Positions 1 to 13,600 of a stretch of 64,000 nt of DNA are shown piece after piece. Origin of the DNA: Megaustenia siamemsis (taxonomy: Eukaryota; Mollusca; Gastropoda; Stylommatophora; Ariophantidae); the NCBI GenBank assembly GCA_032433765.1, contig JAVIAB010000025.1:36961256-37025255 (forward strand), read 5' to 3'. The notes below the pieces were generated by a model. That model was not told the origin of the DNA and made no database searches. It saw only the letters and a list, made by a program, of their open reading frames with translations. A program made the position numbers and the translations under genes. Each line of letters opens with the position of its first letter. The first letter of the stretch is position 1.

Positions 1-3000
1 GGGTCACTAGACAGTAGGTGGCGAGGGGATGGGTCAATAGACAATAGGTGGCGAGGGGATGGGTCAATAGACAGTAGGTGGCGAGGGGATGGGTCAATAG
101 ACAGTAGGTGGCGGGGGATGGGTCAATGGAAAGTAGGTGGCGAGGGGATGGGTCAATAGACAGTAGGTGGCGGAGGATGGGTCAATAGACAGTAGGTGGC
201 GGGGGATGGGTCAATAGACAGTAGGTGGTGAGGGGATGGGTCAATAGACAGTAGGTGGCGAGGGGATGGGTCAATAGACAGTAGGTGGTGAGGGGATGGG
301 TCAATAGACAGTAGGTGGCGAGGGGATGGGTCAATAGACAGTAGGTGGCGAGGGGATGGGTCAATAGACAGTAGGTGGCGGGGGATGGGTCAATAGACAG
401 TAGGTGGCGGGGGATGGGTCAATAGACAGTAGGTGGTGAGGGGATGGGTCAATAGACAGTAGGTGGCGAGGGGATGGGTCAATAGACAGTAGGTGGTGAG
501 GGGATGGGTCAATAGACAGTAGGTGGCGAGGGGATGGGTCAATAGACAGTAGGTGGCGAGGGGATGGGTCAATAGACAGTAGGTGGTGAGGGGATGGGTC
601 AATAGACAGTAGGAGGCGAGGGGATGGGTTAATAGACAGTAGGTGGCGGGGGATGAGTCAATAGATAGTAGGTGGTGAGGGGATGGGTCACTTGAAAGTA
701 GGTAGTGAGGGATGGGTCACTAGACAGTAGGTGGCGGGGGATGAGTCAATAGATAGAAGGTGGTGAGGGGATGGGTCACTAGAAAGTAGGTACTGAGGGG
801 ATGGGTCACTAGACAGTAGGTGGCGGGGGATGAGTCAATAGATAATAGGTGGTGAGGGGATGGGTCACTAGAAAGTAGGTAGTGAGGGGGTGGGTCACTA
901 GACAGTAGGTGGCGGGGGATGAGTCAATAGATAGTAGGTGGTGAGGGGATGGGTCACTAGAAAGTAGGTAGTGAGGGGATGGGTCACTAGACAGTAGGTG
1001 GTGAGGGATGGGTCACTAGACATTAGGTGCCGAGGTATGGGTATATAGACAGTAGGAGGTGAAGGGATGGGTCAATAGACAGTAGGTGGCGACGGGATGG
1101 GTCACTAGACAGTAGGTGGCGGGGGATGGGTCACTAGACAGTAGGTGGTGAGGGGATGGGTCACTAGACAGTAGGTGGCGGGGGATGAGTCAATAGATAG
1201 TAGGTGGTGAGGGGATGGGTCACTAGAAAGTAGGTAGTGAGGGGATGGGTCACTAGACAGTAGGAGGTGAGGGGATGGGTCAATAGACAGTAGGTGGCGA
1301 CGGGATGGGTCACTAGACAGTAGGTGGCGGGGGATGGGTCACTAGACAGTAGGTGGTGAGGGGATGGGTCACTAGACAGTAGGTGGCGGGGGATGGGTCA
1401 CTAGACAGTAGGTGGTGAGGGGATGGGTCACTAGACAGTAGGTGGCGGGGGATGGGTCACTAGACAGTAGGTGGTGAGGGGATGGGTCACTAGACAGTAG
1501 GTGGCGAGGGGATGGGTCACTAGACAGTAGGTGGTGAGGGGATGGGTCACTAGACAGTAGGTGGCGAGGGGATGGGTCACTAGACAGTAGGTGGCGGGGG
1601 ATGGGTCACTAGACAGTAGGTGGCGGGGGATGGGTCACTAGACAGTAGGTGGCGGGGGATGGGTCAATAGACAGTAGGTGGCGGGGGATGGGTCAATAGA
1701 CAGTAGGTGGTAGGGGGATGGGTCAATAGACAGTAGGTGGCGAGGGGATGGGTCAATAGACAGTAGGTGGTAGGGGGATGGGTCAATAGACAGTAGGTGG
1801 CGAGGGGATGGGTCAATAGACAGTAGGAGGCGAGGGGATGGGTTAATAGACAGTAGGTGGCGGGGGATGAGTCAATAGATAGTAGGTGGTGAGGGGATGG
1901 GTCACTTGAAAGTAGGTAGTGAGGGGATGGGTCACTAGACAGTAGGTGGCGGGGGATGAGTCAATAGATAGAAGGTGGTGAGGGGATGGGTCACTAGAAA
2001 GTAGGTACTGAGGGGATGGGTCACTAGACAGTAGGTGGCGGGGGATGAGTCAATAGATAATAGGTGGTGAGGGGATGGGTCACTAGAAAGTAGGTAGTGA
2101 GGGGGTGGGTCACTAGACAGTAGGTGGCGGGGGATGAGTCAATAGATAGTAGGTGGTGAGGGGATGGGTCACTAGAAAGTAGGTAGTGAGGGGATGGGTC
2201 ACTAGACAGTAGGTGGTGAGGGGATGGGTCACTAGACATTAGGTGCCGAGGTATGGGTATATAGACAGTAGGAGGTGAAGGGATGGGTCAATAGACAGTA
2301 GGTGGCGACGGGATGGGTCACTAGACAGTAGGTGGCGGGGGATGGGTCACTAGACAGTAGGTGGTGAGGGGATGGGTCACTAGACAGTAGGTGGCGGGGG
2401 ATGAGTCAATAGATAGTAGGTGGTGAGGGGATGGGTCACTAGAAAGTAGGTAGTGAGGGGATGGGTCACTAGACAGTAGGAGGTGAGGGATGGGTCAATA
2501 GACAGTAGGTGGCGACGGGATGGGTCACTAGACAGTAGGTGGCGGGGGATGGGTCACTAGACAGTAGGTGGTGAGGGGATGGGTCACTAGACAGTAGGTG
2601 GCGGGGGATGGTCACTAGACAGTAGGTGGTGAGGGGATGGGTCACTAGACAGTAGGTGGCGGGGGATGGGTCACTAGACAGTAGGTGGTGAGGGGATGGG
2701 TCACTAGACAGTAGGTGGCGAGGGATGGGTCACTAGACAGTAGGTGGTGAGGGGATGGGTCACTAGACAGTAGGTGGCGAGGGGATGGGTCACTAGACAG
2801 TAGGTGGCGGGGGATGGGTCACTAGACAGTAGGTGGCGGGGGATGGGTCACTAGACAGTAGGTGGCGAGGGGATGGGTCAATAGACAGTAGGTGGCGAGG
2901 GGATGGGTCACTAGACAGTAGGTGGCGAGGGGATGGGTCACTAGACAGTAGGTGGCGAGGGGTTGGGTCAATAGACAGTAGGTGGCGAGGGGTTGGGTCA

Positions 3001-6000
3001 ATAGACAGTAGGTGGCGGGGGGATGGGTCACTAGACAGTAGGTGGCGAGGGGTTGGGTCAATAGACAGTAGGTGGCGAGGGGATGGGTCACTAGACAGTA
3101 GGTGGCGAGGGGATGGGTCACTAGAAAGTAGGTGGCGAGGGGATGGGTCACTAGACAGTAGGTGGCGAGGGGTTGGGTCAATAGACAGTAGGTGGCGGGG
3201 GATGGGTCACTAGACATAGGTGGCGGGGGATGGGTCACTAGACATAGGTGGCGAGGGGATGGGTCACTAGACATAGGTGGCGGGGGATGGGTCACTAGAC
3301 ATAGGTGGCGGGGGATGGGTCACTAGACAGTAGGTGGCGAGGGGATGGGTCACTAGACATAGGTGGCGACGGGATGGGTCACTAGACAGTAGGTGGCGGG
3401 GGATGGGTCACTAGACAGTAGGTGGTGAGGGGATGGGTCACTAGACAGTAGGTGGCGGGGGATGGGTCACTAGACATAGGTGGCGGGGGATGGGTCACTA
3501 GACAGTAGGTGGCGAGGGGATGGGTCACTAGACATAGGTGGCGACGGGATGGGTCACTAGACAGTAGGTGGCGGGGGATGGGTCACTAGACAGTAGGTGG
3601 TGAGGGGATGGGTCACTAGACAGTAGGTGGCGGGGGATGGGTCACTAGACAGTAGGTGGTGAGGGGATGGGTCACTAGACAGTAGGTGGTGAGGGGATGG
3701 GTCACTAGACAGTAGGTGGCGAGGGGATGGGTCAATAGACAGTAGGTGGCGGGGGATGGGTCACTAGACAGTAGGTGGTGAGGGGATGGGTCACTAGACA
3801 GTAGGTGGCGAGGGGATGGGTCACTAGACAGTAGGTGGCGGGGGATGGGACACTAGACAGTAGGTGGCGGGGGATGGGTCACTAGACAGTAGGTGGCGGG
3901 GGATGGGTCACTAGACAGTAGGTGGCGAAGGGATGGGTCAATAGACAGTAGGTGGCGAGGGGATGGGTCACTAGACAGTAGGTGGCGAGGGGATGGGTCA
4001 CTAGACAGTAGGTGGCGAGGGGATGGGTCAATAGACAGTAGGTGGCGAGGGGATGGGTCACTAGACAGTAGGTGGCGAGGGGATGGGTCAATAGACAGTA
4101 GGTGGCGGGGGATGGGTCACTAGACAGTAGGTGGCGAGGGGATGGGTCAATAGACAGTAGGTGGCGAGGGGATGGGTCACTAGACAGTAGGTGGCGAGGG
4201 GATGGGTCAATAGACAGTAGGTGGTAGGGGGATGGGTCACTAGACAGTAGGTGGTAGGGGGATGGGTCACTAGACAGTAGGTGGTAGGGGGATGGGTCAC
4301 TAGACAGTAGGTGGCGAGGGGATGGGTCACTAGACAGTAGGTGGTAGGGGGATGGGTCACTAGACAGTAGGTGGCGAGGGGATGGGTCACTAGACAGTAG
4401 GTGGTAGGGGGATGGGTCACTAGACAGTAGGTGGCGACGGGATGGGTCACTAGACAGTAGGTGGCGACGGGATGGGTCACTAGACAGTAGGTGGCGACGG
4501 GATGGGTCACTAGACAGTAGGTGGCGAGGGGATGGGTCACTAGACAGTAGGTGGCGAGGGGTTGGGTCAATAGACAGTAGGTGGCGAGGGGTTGGTTCAA
4601 TAGACAGTTGGTGGCGAGGGGATGGGTCACTAGACAGTAGGTGGCGAGGGGTTGATTCAATAGACAGTAGGTGGCGAGGGGATGGGTCACTAGACAGTAG
4701 GTGGCGAGGGGATGGGTCACTAGACAGTAGGTGGCGAGGGGATGGGTCACTAGACAGTAGGTGGCGAGGGGATGGGTCACTAGACAGTAGGTGGCGAGGG
4801 GATGGGTCAATAGACAGTAGGTGGCGAGGGGATGGGTCACTAGACAGTAGGTGGCCAGGGGATGGGTCACTAGACAGTAGGTGGCGAGGGGTTGGGTCAA
4901 AAGACAGTAGGTGGCGAGGGGTTGGGTCAATAGACAGTAGGTGGCGGGGATGGGTCACTAGACAGTAGGTGGCGAGGGATGGGTCACTAGACAGTAGGTG
5001 GCGAGGGGTTGGGTCAATAGACAGTAGGTGGCGAGGGGTTGGGTCAATAGACAGTAGGTGGCGGGGGGATGGGTCACTAGACAGTAGGTGGCGAGGGGAT
5101 GGGTCACTAGACAGTAGGTGGCGAGGGGTTGGGTCAATAGACAGTAGGTGGCGGGGGGATGGGTCACTAGACAGTAGGTGGCGAGGGGATGGGTCAATAG
5201 ACAGTAGGTGGCGGGGGGATGGGTCACTAGACAGTAGGTGGCGAGGGGATGGGTCACTAGACAGTAGGTGGCGGGGGGATGGGTCACTAGACAGTAGGTG
5301 GCGGGGGGATGGGTCACTAGACAGTAGGTGGCGAGGGGATGGGTTACTAGACAGTAGGTGGCGAGGGGATGGGTCACTAGACAGTAGGTGGCGAGGGGAT
5401 GGGTCACTAGACATAGGTGGCGGGGGATGGGTCACTAGACATAGGTTGCGGGGATGGGTCACTAGACATAGGTGGCGAGGGGATGGGTCACTAGACAGTA
5501 GGTGGCGGGGGATGGGTCACTAGACATAGGTGGCGAGGGGATGGGTCACTAGACATAGGTGGCGAGGGGATGGGTCACTAGACAGTAGGTGGCGAGGGGA
5601 TGGGTCACTAGACAGTAGGTGGCGACGGGATGGGTCACTAGACAGTAGGTGTCGGGGGATGGGTCACTAGACAGTAGGTAGCGGGGGATGGGTCACTAGA
5701 CAGTAGGTGGCGAGGGGATGGGTCACTAGACAGTAGGTGGCGGGGGATGGGTCACTAGACATAGGTGGCGGTGGATGGGTCACTAGACATAGGTGGCGGG
5801 GGATGAGTCACTAGACATAGGTGGCGGGGGATGGGTCACTAGACAGTAGGTGGCGAGGGGATGGGTCACTAGACAGTAGGTGGCGAGGGGATGGGTCACT
5901 AGACAGTAGGTGGTGAGGGGATGGGTCAATAGACAGTAGGTGGCGGGGGGATGGGCCACTAGACATAGGTGGCGGGGATGGGTCACTAGACAGTAGGTGG

Positions 6001-7740
6001 CGGGGATGGGTCACTAGACATAGGTGGCGGGGGATGGGTCACTAGACATAGGTGGCGGGGGATGGGTCACTAGACAGTATGTGGCGAGGGGATGGGTCAC
6101 TAGACAGTAGGTGGTGAGGGGATGGGTCAATAGACAGTAGGTGGCGGGGGGATGGGTCACTAGACATAGGTGGCGGGGGATGGGTCACTAGACAGTAGGT
6201 GGCGAGGGGATGGGTCACTAGACAGTAGGTGGCGAGGGGATGGGTCACTAGACAGTAGGTGGTGAGGGGATGGGTCACTAGACAGTAGGAGGCGAGGGGA
6301 TGGGTCAATAGACAATAGGTGGCGAGTGGATGGGTCAATAGACAGTAGGTGGCGAGGGATGGGTCAATAGACAGTAGGTGGCGGGGGATGGTCAATGGAA
6401 AGTAGGTGGCGAGGGGATGGGTCAATAGACAGTAGGTGGCGGGGGATGGTCAATAGACAGTAGGTGGCGGGGGATGGGTCAATAGACAGTAGGTGGTGAG
6501 GGGATGGGTCAATAAACAGTAGGTGGCGAGGGGATGGGTCAATAGACAGTAGGTGGTGAGGGGATGGGTCAATAGACAGTAGGTGGCGAGGGGATGGGTC
6601 AATAGACAGTAGGTGGCGAGGGGATGGGTCAATAGACAGTAGGTGGCGGGGGATGGGTCAATAGACAGTAGGTGGCGGGGGATGGGTCAATAGACAGTAG
6701 GTGGTGAGGGATGGGTCAATAGACAGTAGGTGGCGAGGGGATGGGTCAATAGACAGTAGGTGGTGAGGGGATGGGTCAATAGACAGTAGGTGGCGAGGGA
6801 TGGGTCAATAGACAGTAGGTGGCGAGGGGATGGGTCAATAGACAGTAGGTGGTGAGGGATGGGTCAATAGACAGTAGGTGGCGAGGGGATGGGTCAATAG
6901 ACAGTAGGTGGCCAGGGGATGGGTCAATAGACAGTAGGTGGCGAGGGGATGGGTCAATAGACAGTAGGTGGCGGGGGATGGGTCAATAGACAGTAGGTGG
7001 CGAGTGGATGGGTCAATAGACAGTAGGTGGCCAGGGGATGGGTCAATAGACAGTAGGTGGCCAGGGGATGGGTCAATATACAGTAGGTGGCGAGGGGATG
7101 GGTCAATAGACAGTAGGTGGCGGGGGATGGGTCAATAGACAGTAGGTGGTGGGGGAAGGGTCAATAGACAGTAGGTGGCGAGGGGATGGGTAAATAGACA
7201 GTAGGTGGTGGGGAAGGGTCAATAGACAGTAGGCGGCGAGGGGATGGGTCAATAGACAGTAGGTGGTAGGGGGATGGGTCAATAGACAGTAGGTGGCGGG
7301 GGATGGGTCAATAGACAGTAGGTGGCGGGGGATGGGTCAATAGACAGTAGGTGGTAGGGGATGGGTCAATAGACAGTAGGTGGCGAGGGGATGGGTCAAT
7401 AGACAGTAGGTGGTAGGGGGATGGGTCAATAGACAGTAGGTGGCGAGGGGATGGGTCAATAGACAGTAGGAGGCGAGGGGATGGGTTAATAGACAGTAGG
7501 TGGTAGGGGGATGAGTCAATAGACAGTAGGTGGCGGGGATGGGTCAATAGACAGTAGGTGGCGAGGGAATGGGTCAATAGACAGTAGGTGGCGAGGGGAT
7601 GGGTCAATAGACAGTAGGTGGCGAGGGGATGGATCAATAGACAGTAGGTGGCGAGGGGATGGGTCAATAGACAGTAGGTGGCGAGGGGATGGGTCAATAG
7701 ACAGTAGGTGGCGAGGGGATGGGTCAATAGACAGTAGGTG
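1..7740. repeat. Minisatellite array 1, 30-bp-period domain
   Basis: Tandem copies of a unit built on the core TAGACAGTAGGTGG, usually followed by CGAGGGGATGGGTCA. The full unit is 30 bp, with 28- and 29-bp variants where a G or the GA of the G-rich part is lost. Copies differ at a few sites: CACTAGA or CAATAGA, GGTGGCG, GGTGGTG or GGTGGTA, GACAGTAGG or GACATAGG. Because 30 is a multiple of 3, runs of exact units stay open for hundreds of codons in several frames on both strands, giving decapeptide-repeat pseudo-proteins rich in THPLATYCLL or DGSIDSRWRG. I see no coding signature beyond that. The array is cut by the left edge of the window. Confidence 0.97.
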
Positions 7741-9306
7741 GCGAGGTATGGGTATATAGACAGTAGGTGGCGAGGTATGGGTATGGTTCAGTAGTCAGTA
7801 GGTCGTGGGGTATGGTTCAGTAGTCAGTAGGTGGTGGGGTATGGTTCAATAGACAGTAGGTAGTGGGGTCTGGTTCAGTAGACAGTAGGTGGTGGGGTAT
7901 GGTTTAATAGACAGTAGGTGGTGGTGTATGGTTCAGTAGACAGTAGGTGGCGGGGGATGGGTCAATAGACAGTAGGTGGTGGGGTCTGGCTCAATAGACA
8001 GTAGGTGGTGGGGTCTGGCTCAATAGACAGTAGGTGGCGAGGGGATGGGTCAATAGACAGTAGGTGGTGGGGTCTGGCTCAATAGACAGTAGGTGGTGGG
8101 GTAATAGACAGTAGGTGGCGGGGTCTGGCTCAATAGACAGTAGGTGGTGGGGTCTGGCTCAATAGACAGTAGGTGTTGGGGTCTGGTTCAGTAGACAGCA
8201 GGTGGTGGGGTATGGTTCAGTAGTCAGTAGGTGTTGGGGTCTGGTTCAGTAGTCAGTAGGTGTTGGGGTCTGGTTCAGTAGACAGTAGGTGGTGGGGTAT
8301 GGTTCAGTAGACAGCAGGTGGTGGGTATGGTTCAGTAGTCAGTAGGTGTTGGGGTCTGGTTCAGTAGACAGTAGGTGGTGGGGTATGGTTCAGTAGTCAG
8401 TAGGTGGTGGGGTATGGTTCAGTAGTCAGTAGGTGTTGGGGTCTGGTTCAGTAGACAGTAGGTGTTGGGGTATTGTTCAGTAGACAGTAGGTGGTGGGGT
8501 CTGGCTCAATAGACAGTAGGTGGTGGGGTCTGGCTCAATAGACGGTAGGTGGTGGGGTCTGGCTCAATAGACAGCAGGTGGTGGGGTCTGGCTCAATAGA
8601 CAGTAGGTGGTTGGGTATGGTTCAGTAGTCAGTAGGTTGTGGGGTCTGGCTCAATAGACAGCAGGTGGTGGGGTCTGGCTCAATAGACAGTAGGTGGTCT
8701 GGTCTAGCTCAATAGACAGTAGGTGGTGGGGTCTGGCTCAATAGACAGTAGGTGGTGGGGTATGGTTCAGTAGACAGTAGGTGGTGGGGTCTGGCTCAAT
8801 AGACAGCAGGTGGTGGGGTCTGGCTCAATAGACAGTAGGTTGTGGGGTCTGGCTCAATAGACAGTAGGTGGTGGGGTCTGGCTCAATAGACAGTAGGTGG
8901 TCTGGTCTAGCTCAATAGACAGTAGGTGGTCTGGTCTAGCTCAATAGACAGTAGGTGGTGGGGTATGGTTTAGTAGACAGTAGGTGGTGGGGTATGGTTC
9001 AGTAGACAGTAGGTGGTGGGGTATGTTTCAGTAGACAGTAGGTGGTGGGGTATGGTTCAATAGACAGTAGGTGGTCTGGTCTAGCTCAATAGACAGTAGT
9101 TGGTCTGGTCTAGCTCAATAGACAGTAGGTGGTCTGGTCTAGCTCAATAGACAGTAGGTGGTAGGGTATGGTTCAGTAGACAGTAGGTGGTGGGGTATGG
9201 TTCAGTAGACAGTAGGTGGTGGGGTATGGTTCAGTAGACAGTAGGTGGTGGGGTATGGATCAATAGACAGTAGGTGGTCTGGTCTAGCTCAATAGACAGT
9301 AGGTGG

Positions 9307-9600
9307 TAGGGGATGGGTCAATAGACAGTAGGTGGCGGGGGATGGGTCAATAGACAGTAGGTGGCGAGGGGATGGGTCAATAGACAGTAGGTGGCGAGGG
9401 GATGGGTCAATAGACCGTAGGTGGCGAGGGGATGGGTCAATAGACAGTAGGTGGCGAGGGGATGGGTCAATAGACAGTAGGTGGCGAGGGGATGGGTCAA
9501 TAGACAGTAGGTGGTAGGGGAAGGGTCAATAGACAGTAGGTGGCGAGGGGATGGGTCAATAGACAGTAGGTGGCGAGGTATGGGTATATAGACAGTAGGT
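9307..9600. repeat. 30-bp island 1 within array 1
   Basis: A block of GATGGGTCAATAGACAGTAG-type 30-bp units preceded by TCTGGTCTAGCT units and followed by the GAGGTATGGGTATATAGA spacer. It is the first of five such islands (starting near 9,307, 12,625, 16,577, 19,983 and 22,630) and shares the GACCGTAGG variant with the fourth. Confidence 0.9.
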
Positions 9601-10619
9601 GGCGAGGTAGGGGTATGGTTCAGTAGTCAGTAGGTGGTGGGGTATGGGTCAATAGACAGTAGGTGGTGGGGTCTGGTTCAGTAGTCAGTAGGTGGTGGGG
9701 TATGGTTCAGTAGTCAGTAGGTGGTGGGGTCTGGCTCAATAGACAGTAGGTGGTGGGGTCTGGTTCAGTAGTCAGTAGGTGGTGGGGTATGGTTCAGTAG
9801 TCAGTAGGTGGTGGGGTCTGGCTCAATAGTCAGTAGGTGGTGGGGGATGGGTCAATAGTCAGTAGGTGGTGGGGTCTGGTTCAGTAGACAGTAGGTGGTG
9901 GGGGATGGGTCAATAGACAGTAGGTGGTGGGGGATGGGTCAATAGACAGTAGGTGGTGGGGGATGGGTCAATAGTCAGTAGGTGGTGGGGTATGGTTCAG
10001 TAGACAGTAGGTGGCGGGGGATGGGTCAATAGACAGTAGGTGGCGGGGGATGGGTCAATAGACAGTAGGTGGTGGGTATGGTTCAGTAGTCAGTAGGTGG
10101 TGGGGTCTGGTTCAGTAGTCAGTAGCTGGTGGGGTCTGGCTCAATAGACAGTAGGTGGTGGGGTCTGGCTCAATAGACAGCAGGTGGTGGGGTATGGTTC
10201 AGTAGACAGTAGGTGGCGGGGGATGGGTCAATAGACAGTAGGTGGTGGGGTCTGGCTCAATAGACAGTAGGTGGTGGGGTCTGGCTCAATAGACAGTAGG
10301 TGGCGAGGGGATGGGTCAATAGACAGTAGGTGGTGGGGTCTGGTTCAATAGACAGTAGGTGGTGGGGTCTGGCTCAATAGACAGTAGGTGGCGGGGTCTA
10401 GCTCAATAGGCTGTAGTTGGTGGGGTCTGGTTCAGTAGACAGTAGGTGGTGGGGTCTGGTTCAGTAGACAGTAGGTGGTGGGGTATGGTTCAGTAGACAG
10501 TAGGTGGCGGGGTCTAGCTCAATAGGCTGTAGGTGGTGGGGTCTGGCTCAATAGACAGTAGGTGGTGGGGTCTGGCTCAATAGACAGTAGGTGGCGGGGT
10601 CTGGCTCAATAGACAGTAG

Positions 10620-13600
10620 GTGGTGGGGTCTGGCTCAATAGACAGTAGGTGGTGGGGTATGGTTCAATAGACAGTAGGTGGTGGGGTATGGTTCAGTAGA
10701 CAGTAGGTGGTGGGGTCTGGTTCAATAGACAGTAGGTGGTGGGGTATGGTTCAGTAGACAGTAGGTGGTGGGGTCTGGTTCAATAGACAGTAGGTGGTGG
10801 GGTCTGGTTCAGTAGACAGTAGGTGGTGGGGTATGGTTCAGTAGAAAGTAGGTGGTGGGGTCTGGTTCAATAGACAGTAGGTGGTGGGGTATGGTTCAGT
10901 AGACAGTAGGTGGTGGGGTCTGGTTCAATAGACAGTAGGTGGTGGGGTCTGGTTCAGTAGACAGTAGGTGGTGGGGTCTGGCTCAATAGACAGTAGGTGG
11001 TGGGGTCTGGCTCAATAGACAGTAGGTGGCGGGGTCTGGCTCAATAGACAGTAGGTGGCGGGGTCTGGCTCAATAGACAGTAGGTGGCGGGGTCTGGCTC
11101 AATAGACAGTAGGTGGCGGGGTCTGGCTCAATAGACAGTAGGTGGCGGGGTCTGGCTCAATAGACAGTAGGTGGTGGGGTCTGGCTCAATAGACAGTAGG
11201 TGGCGGGGTCTGGCTCAATAGACAGCAGGTGGCGGGGTCTAGCTCAATAGGCTGTAGGTGGTGGGGTCTGGTTCAGTAGACAGTAGGTGGTGATGTATGG
11301 TTCAGTAGACAGTAGGTGGTGGGGTCTGGCTCAATAGACAGTAGGTGGCGGGGTCTAGCTCAATAGGCTGTAGGTGGTGGGGTCTGGTTCAGTAGACAGT
11401 AGGTGGTGATGTATGGTTCAGTAGACAGTAGGTGGTGGGGTCTGGCTCAATAGACAGTAGGTGGTGGGGTCTAGCTCAATAGACAGTAGGTGGCGGGGTC
11501 TGGCTCAATAGACAGTAGGTGGTGGGGTCTCGCTCAATAGACAGTAGGTGGTGGGGTCTGGCTCAATAGACAGTAGGTGGTGGGGTCTGGCTCAATAGAC
11601 AGTAGGTGGCGGGGTCTGGCTCAATAGACAGTAGGTGGCGGGGTCTAGCTCAATAGGCTGTAGGTGGTGGGGTCTGGTTCAGTAGACAGTAGGTGGTGAT
11701 GTATGGTTCAGTAGACAGTAGGTGGTGGGGTCTGGCTCAATAGACAGTAGGTGGTGGGGTCTAGCTCAATAGACAGTAGGTGGTGGGGTATTGCTCAATA
11801 GACAGTAGGTGATGGGGTCTGGCTCAATAGACAGTAGGTGGTGGGGTCTGGCTCAATAGACGGTAGGTGGTGGGGTCTGGCTCAATAGACAGCAGGTGGT
11901 GGGGTCTGGCTCAATAGACAGTAGGTGGTTGGGTATGGTTCAGTAGTCAGTAGGTTGTGGGGTCTGGCTCAATAGACAGCAGGTGGTGGGGTCTGGCTCA
12001 ATAGACAGTAGGTGGTCTGGTCTAGCTCAATAGACAGTAGGTGGTGGGGTCTGGCTCAATAGACAGTAGGTGGTGGGGTATGGTTCAGTAGACAGTAGGT
12101 GGTGGGGTCTGGCTCAATAGACAGCAGGTGGTGGGGTCTGGCTCAATAGACAGTAGGTTGTGGGGTCTGGCTCAATAGACAGTAGGTGGTGGGGTCTGGC
12201 TCAATAGACAGTAGGTGGTCTGGTCTAGCTCAATAGACAGTAGGTGGTCTGTTCTAGCTCAATAGACAGTAGGTGGTGGGGTATGGTTCAGTAGACAGTA
12301 GGTGGTGGGGTATGGTTCAGTAGACAGTAGGTGGTGGGGTATGGTTCAGTAGACAGTAGGTGGTGGGGTATGGTTCAATAGACAGTAGGTGGTCTGGTCT
12401 AGCTCAATAGACAGTAGGTGGTCTGGACTAGCTCAATAGACAGTAGGTGGTCTGGTCTAGCTCAATAGACAGTAGGTGGTAGGGTATGGTTCAGTAGACA
12501 GTAGGTGGTCGGGTATGGTTCAGTAGACAGTAGGTGGTGGGGTATGGTTCAGTAGACAGTAGGTGGTGGGGTATGGTTCAATAGACAGTAGGTGGTCTGG
12601 TCTAGCTCAATAGACAGTAGGTGGTAGGGGGATGGGTCAATAGACAGTAGGTGGCGGGGGATGGGTCAATAGACAGTAGGTGGCGAGGGGATGGGTCAAT
12701 AGACAGTAGGTGGCGAGGGGATGGGTCAATAGACAGTAGGTGGCGAGGGGATGGGTCAATAGACAGTAGGTGGCGAGGGGATGGGTCAATAGACAGTAGG
12801 TGGCGAGGGGATGGGTCAATAGACAGTAGGTGGCGAGGGGATGGGTCAATAGACAGTAGGTGGCGAGGGGATGGGTCAATAGACAGTAGGTGGTAGGGGA
12901 AGGGTCAATAGACAGTAGGTGGCGAGGGGATGGGTCAATAGACAGTAGGTGGCGAGGTATGGGTATATAGACAGTAGGTGGCGAGGTATGGGTATATAGA
13001 CAGTAGGTGGCGAGGTATGGGTATGGTTCAGTAGTCAGTAGGTGGTGGGGTATGGTTCAGTAGTCAGTAGGTGGTGGGGTATGGTTCAATAGACAGTAGG
13101 TGGTGGGGTCTGGTTCAGTAGACAGTAGGTGGTGGGGTATGGTTCAGTAGACAGTAGGTGGTGGGGTCTGGTTCAGTAGTCAGTAGGTGGCGGGGGATGG
13201 GTCAATAGACAGTAGGTGGTGGGGTATGGTTCAGTAGACAGTAGGTGGTGGGGTATGGTTCAGTAGACAGTAGGTGGTGGGGTCTGGTTCAGTAGACAGT
13301 AGGTGGTGGGGTATGGTTCAAAAGACAGTAGGTGGTGGGGTATGGTTCAGTAGACAGTAGGTGGTGGGGTATGGTTCAGTAGACAGTAGGTGGTGGGGTC
13401 TGGTTCAGTAGACAGTAGGTGGTGGGGTCTGGTTCAGTAGACAGTAGGTGGTGGGGTCTGGTTCAATAGACAGTAGGTGGTGGGGTATGGTTCAATAGAC
13501 AGTAGGTGGTGGGGTATGGTTCAATAGACAGTAGGTGGTGGGGTCTGGTTCAGTAGACAGTAGGTGGTGGGGTATGGTTCAGTAGACAGTAGGTGTTGGG

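Noticed and set aside
3882..5462. A 526-codon minus-strand open frame, and similar ones in array 1
   Set aside because: It is the in-phase reading of a 30-bp unit; the opposite strand and other frames are open over the same bases, and residues drift between frames at each 1-bp indel.
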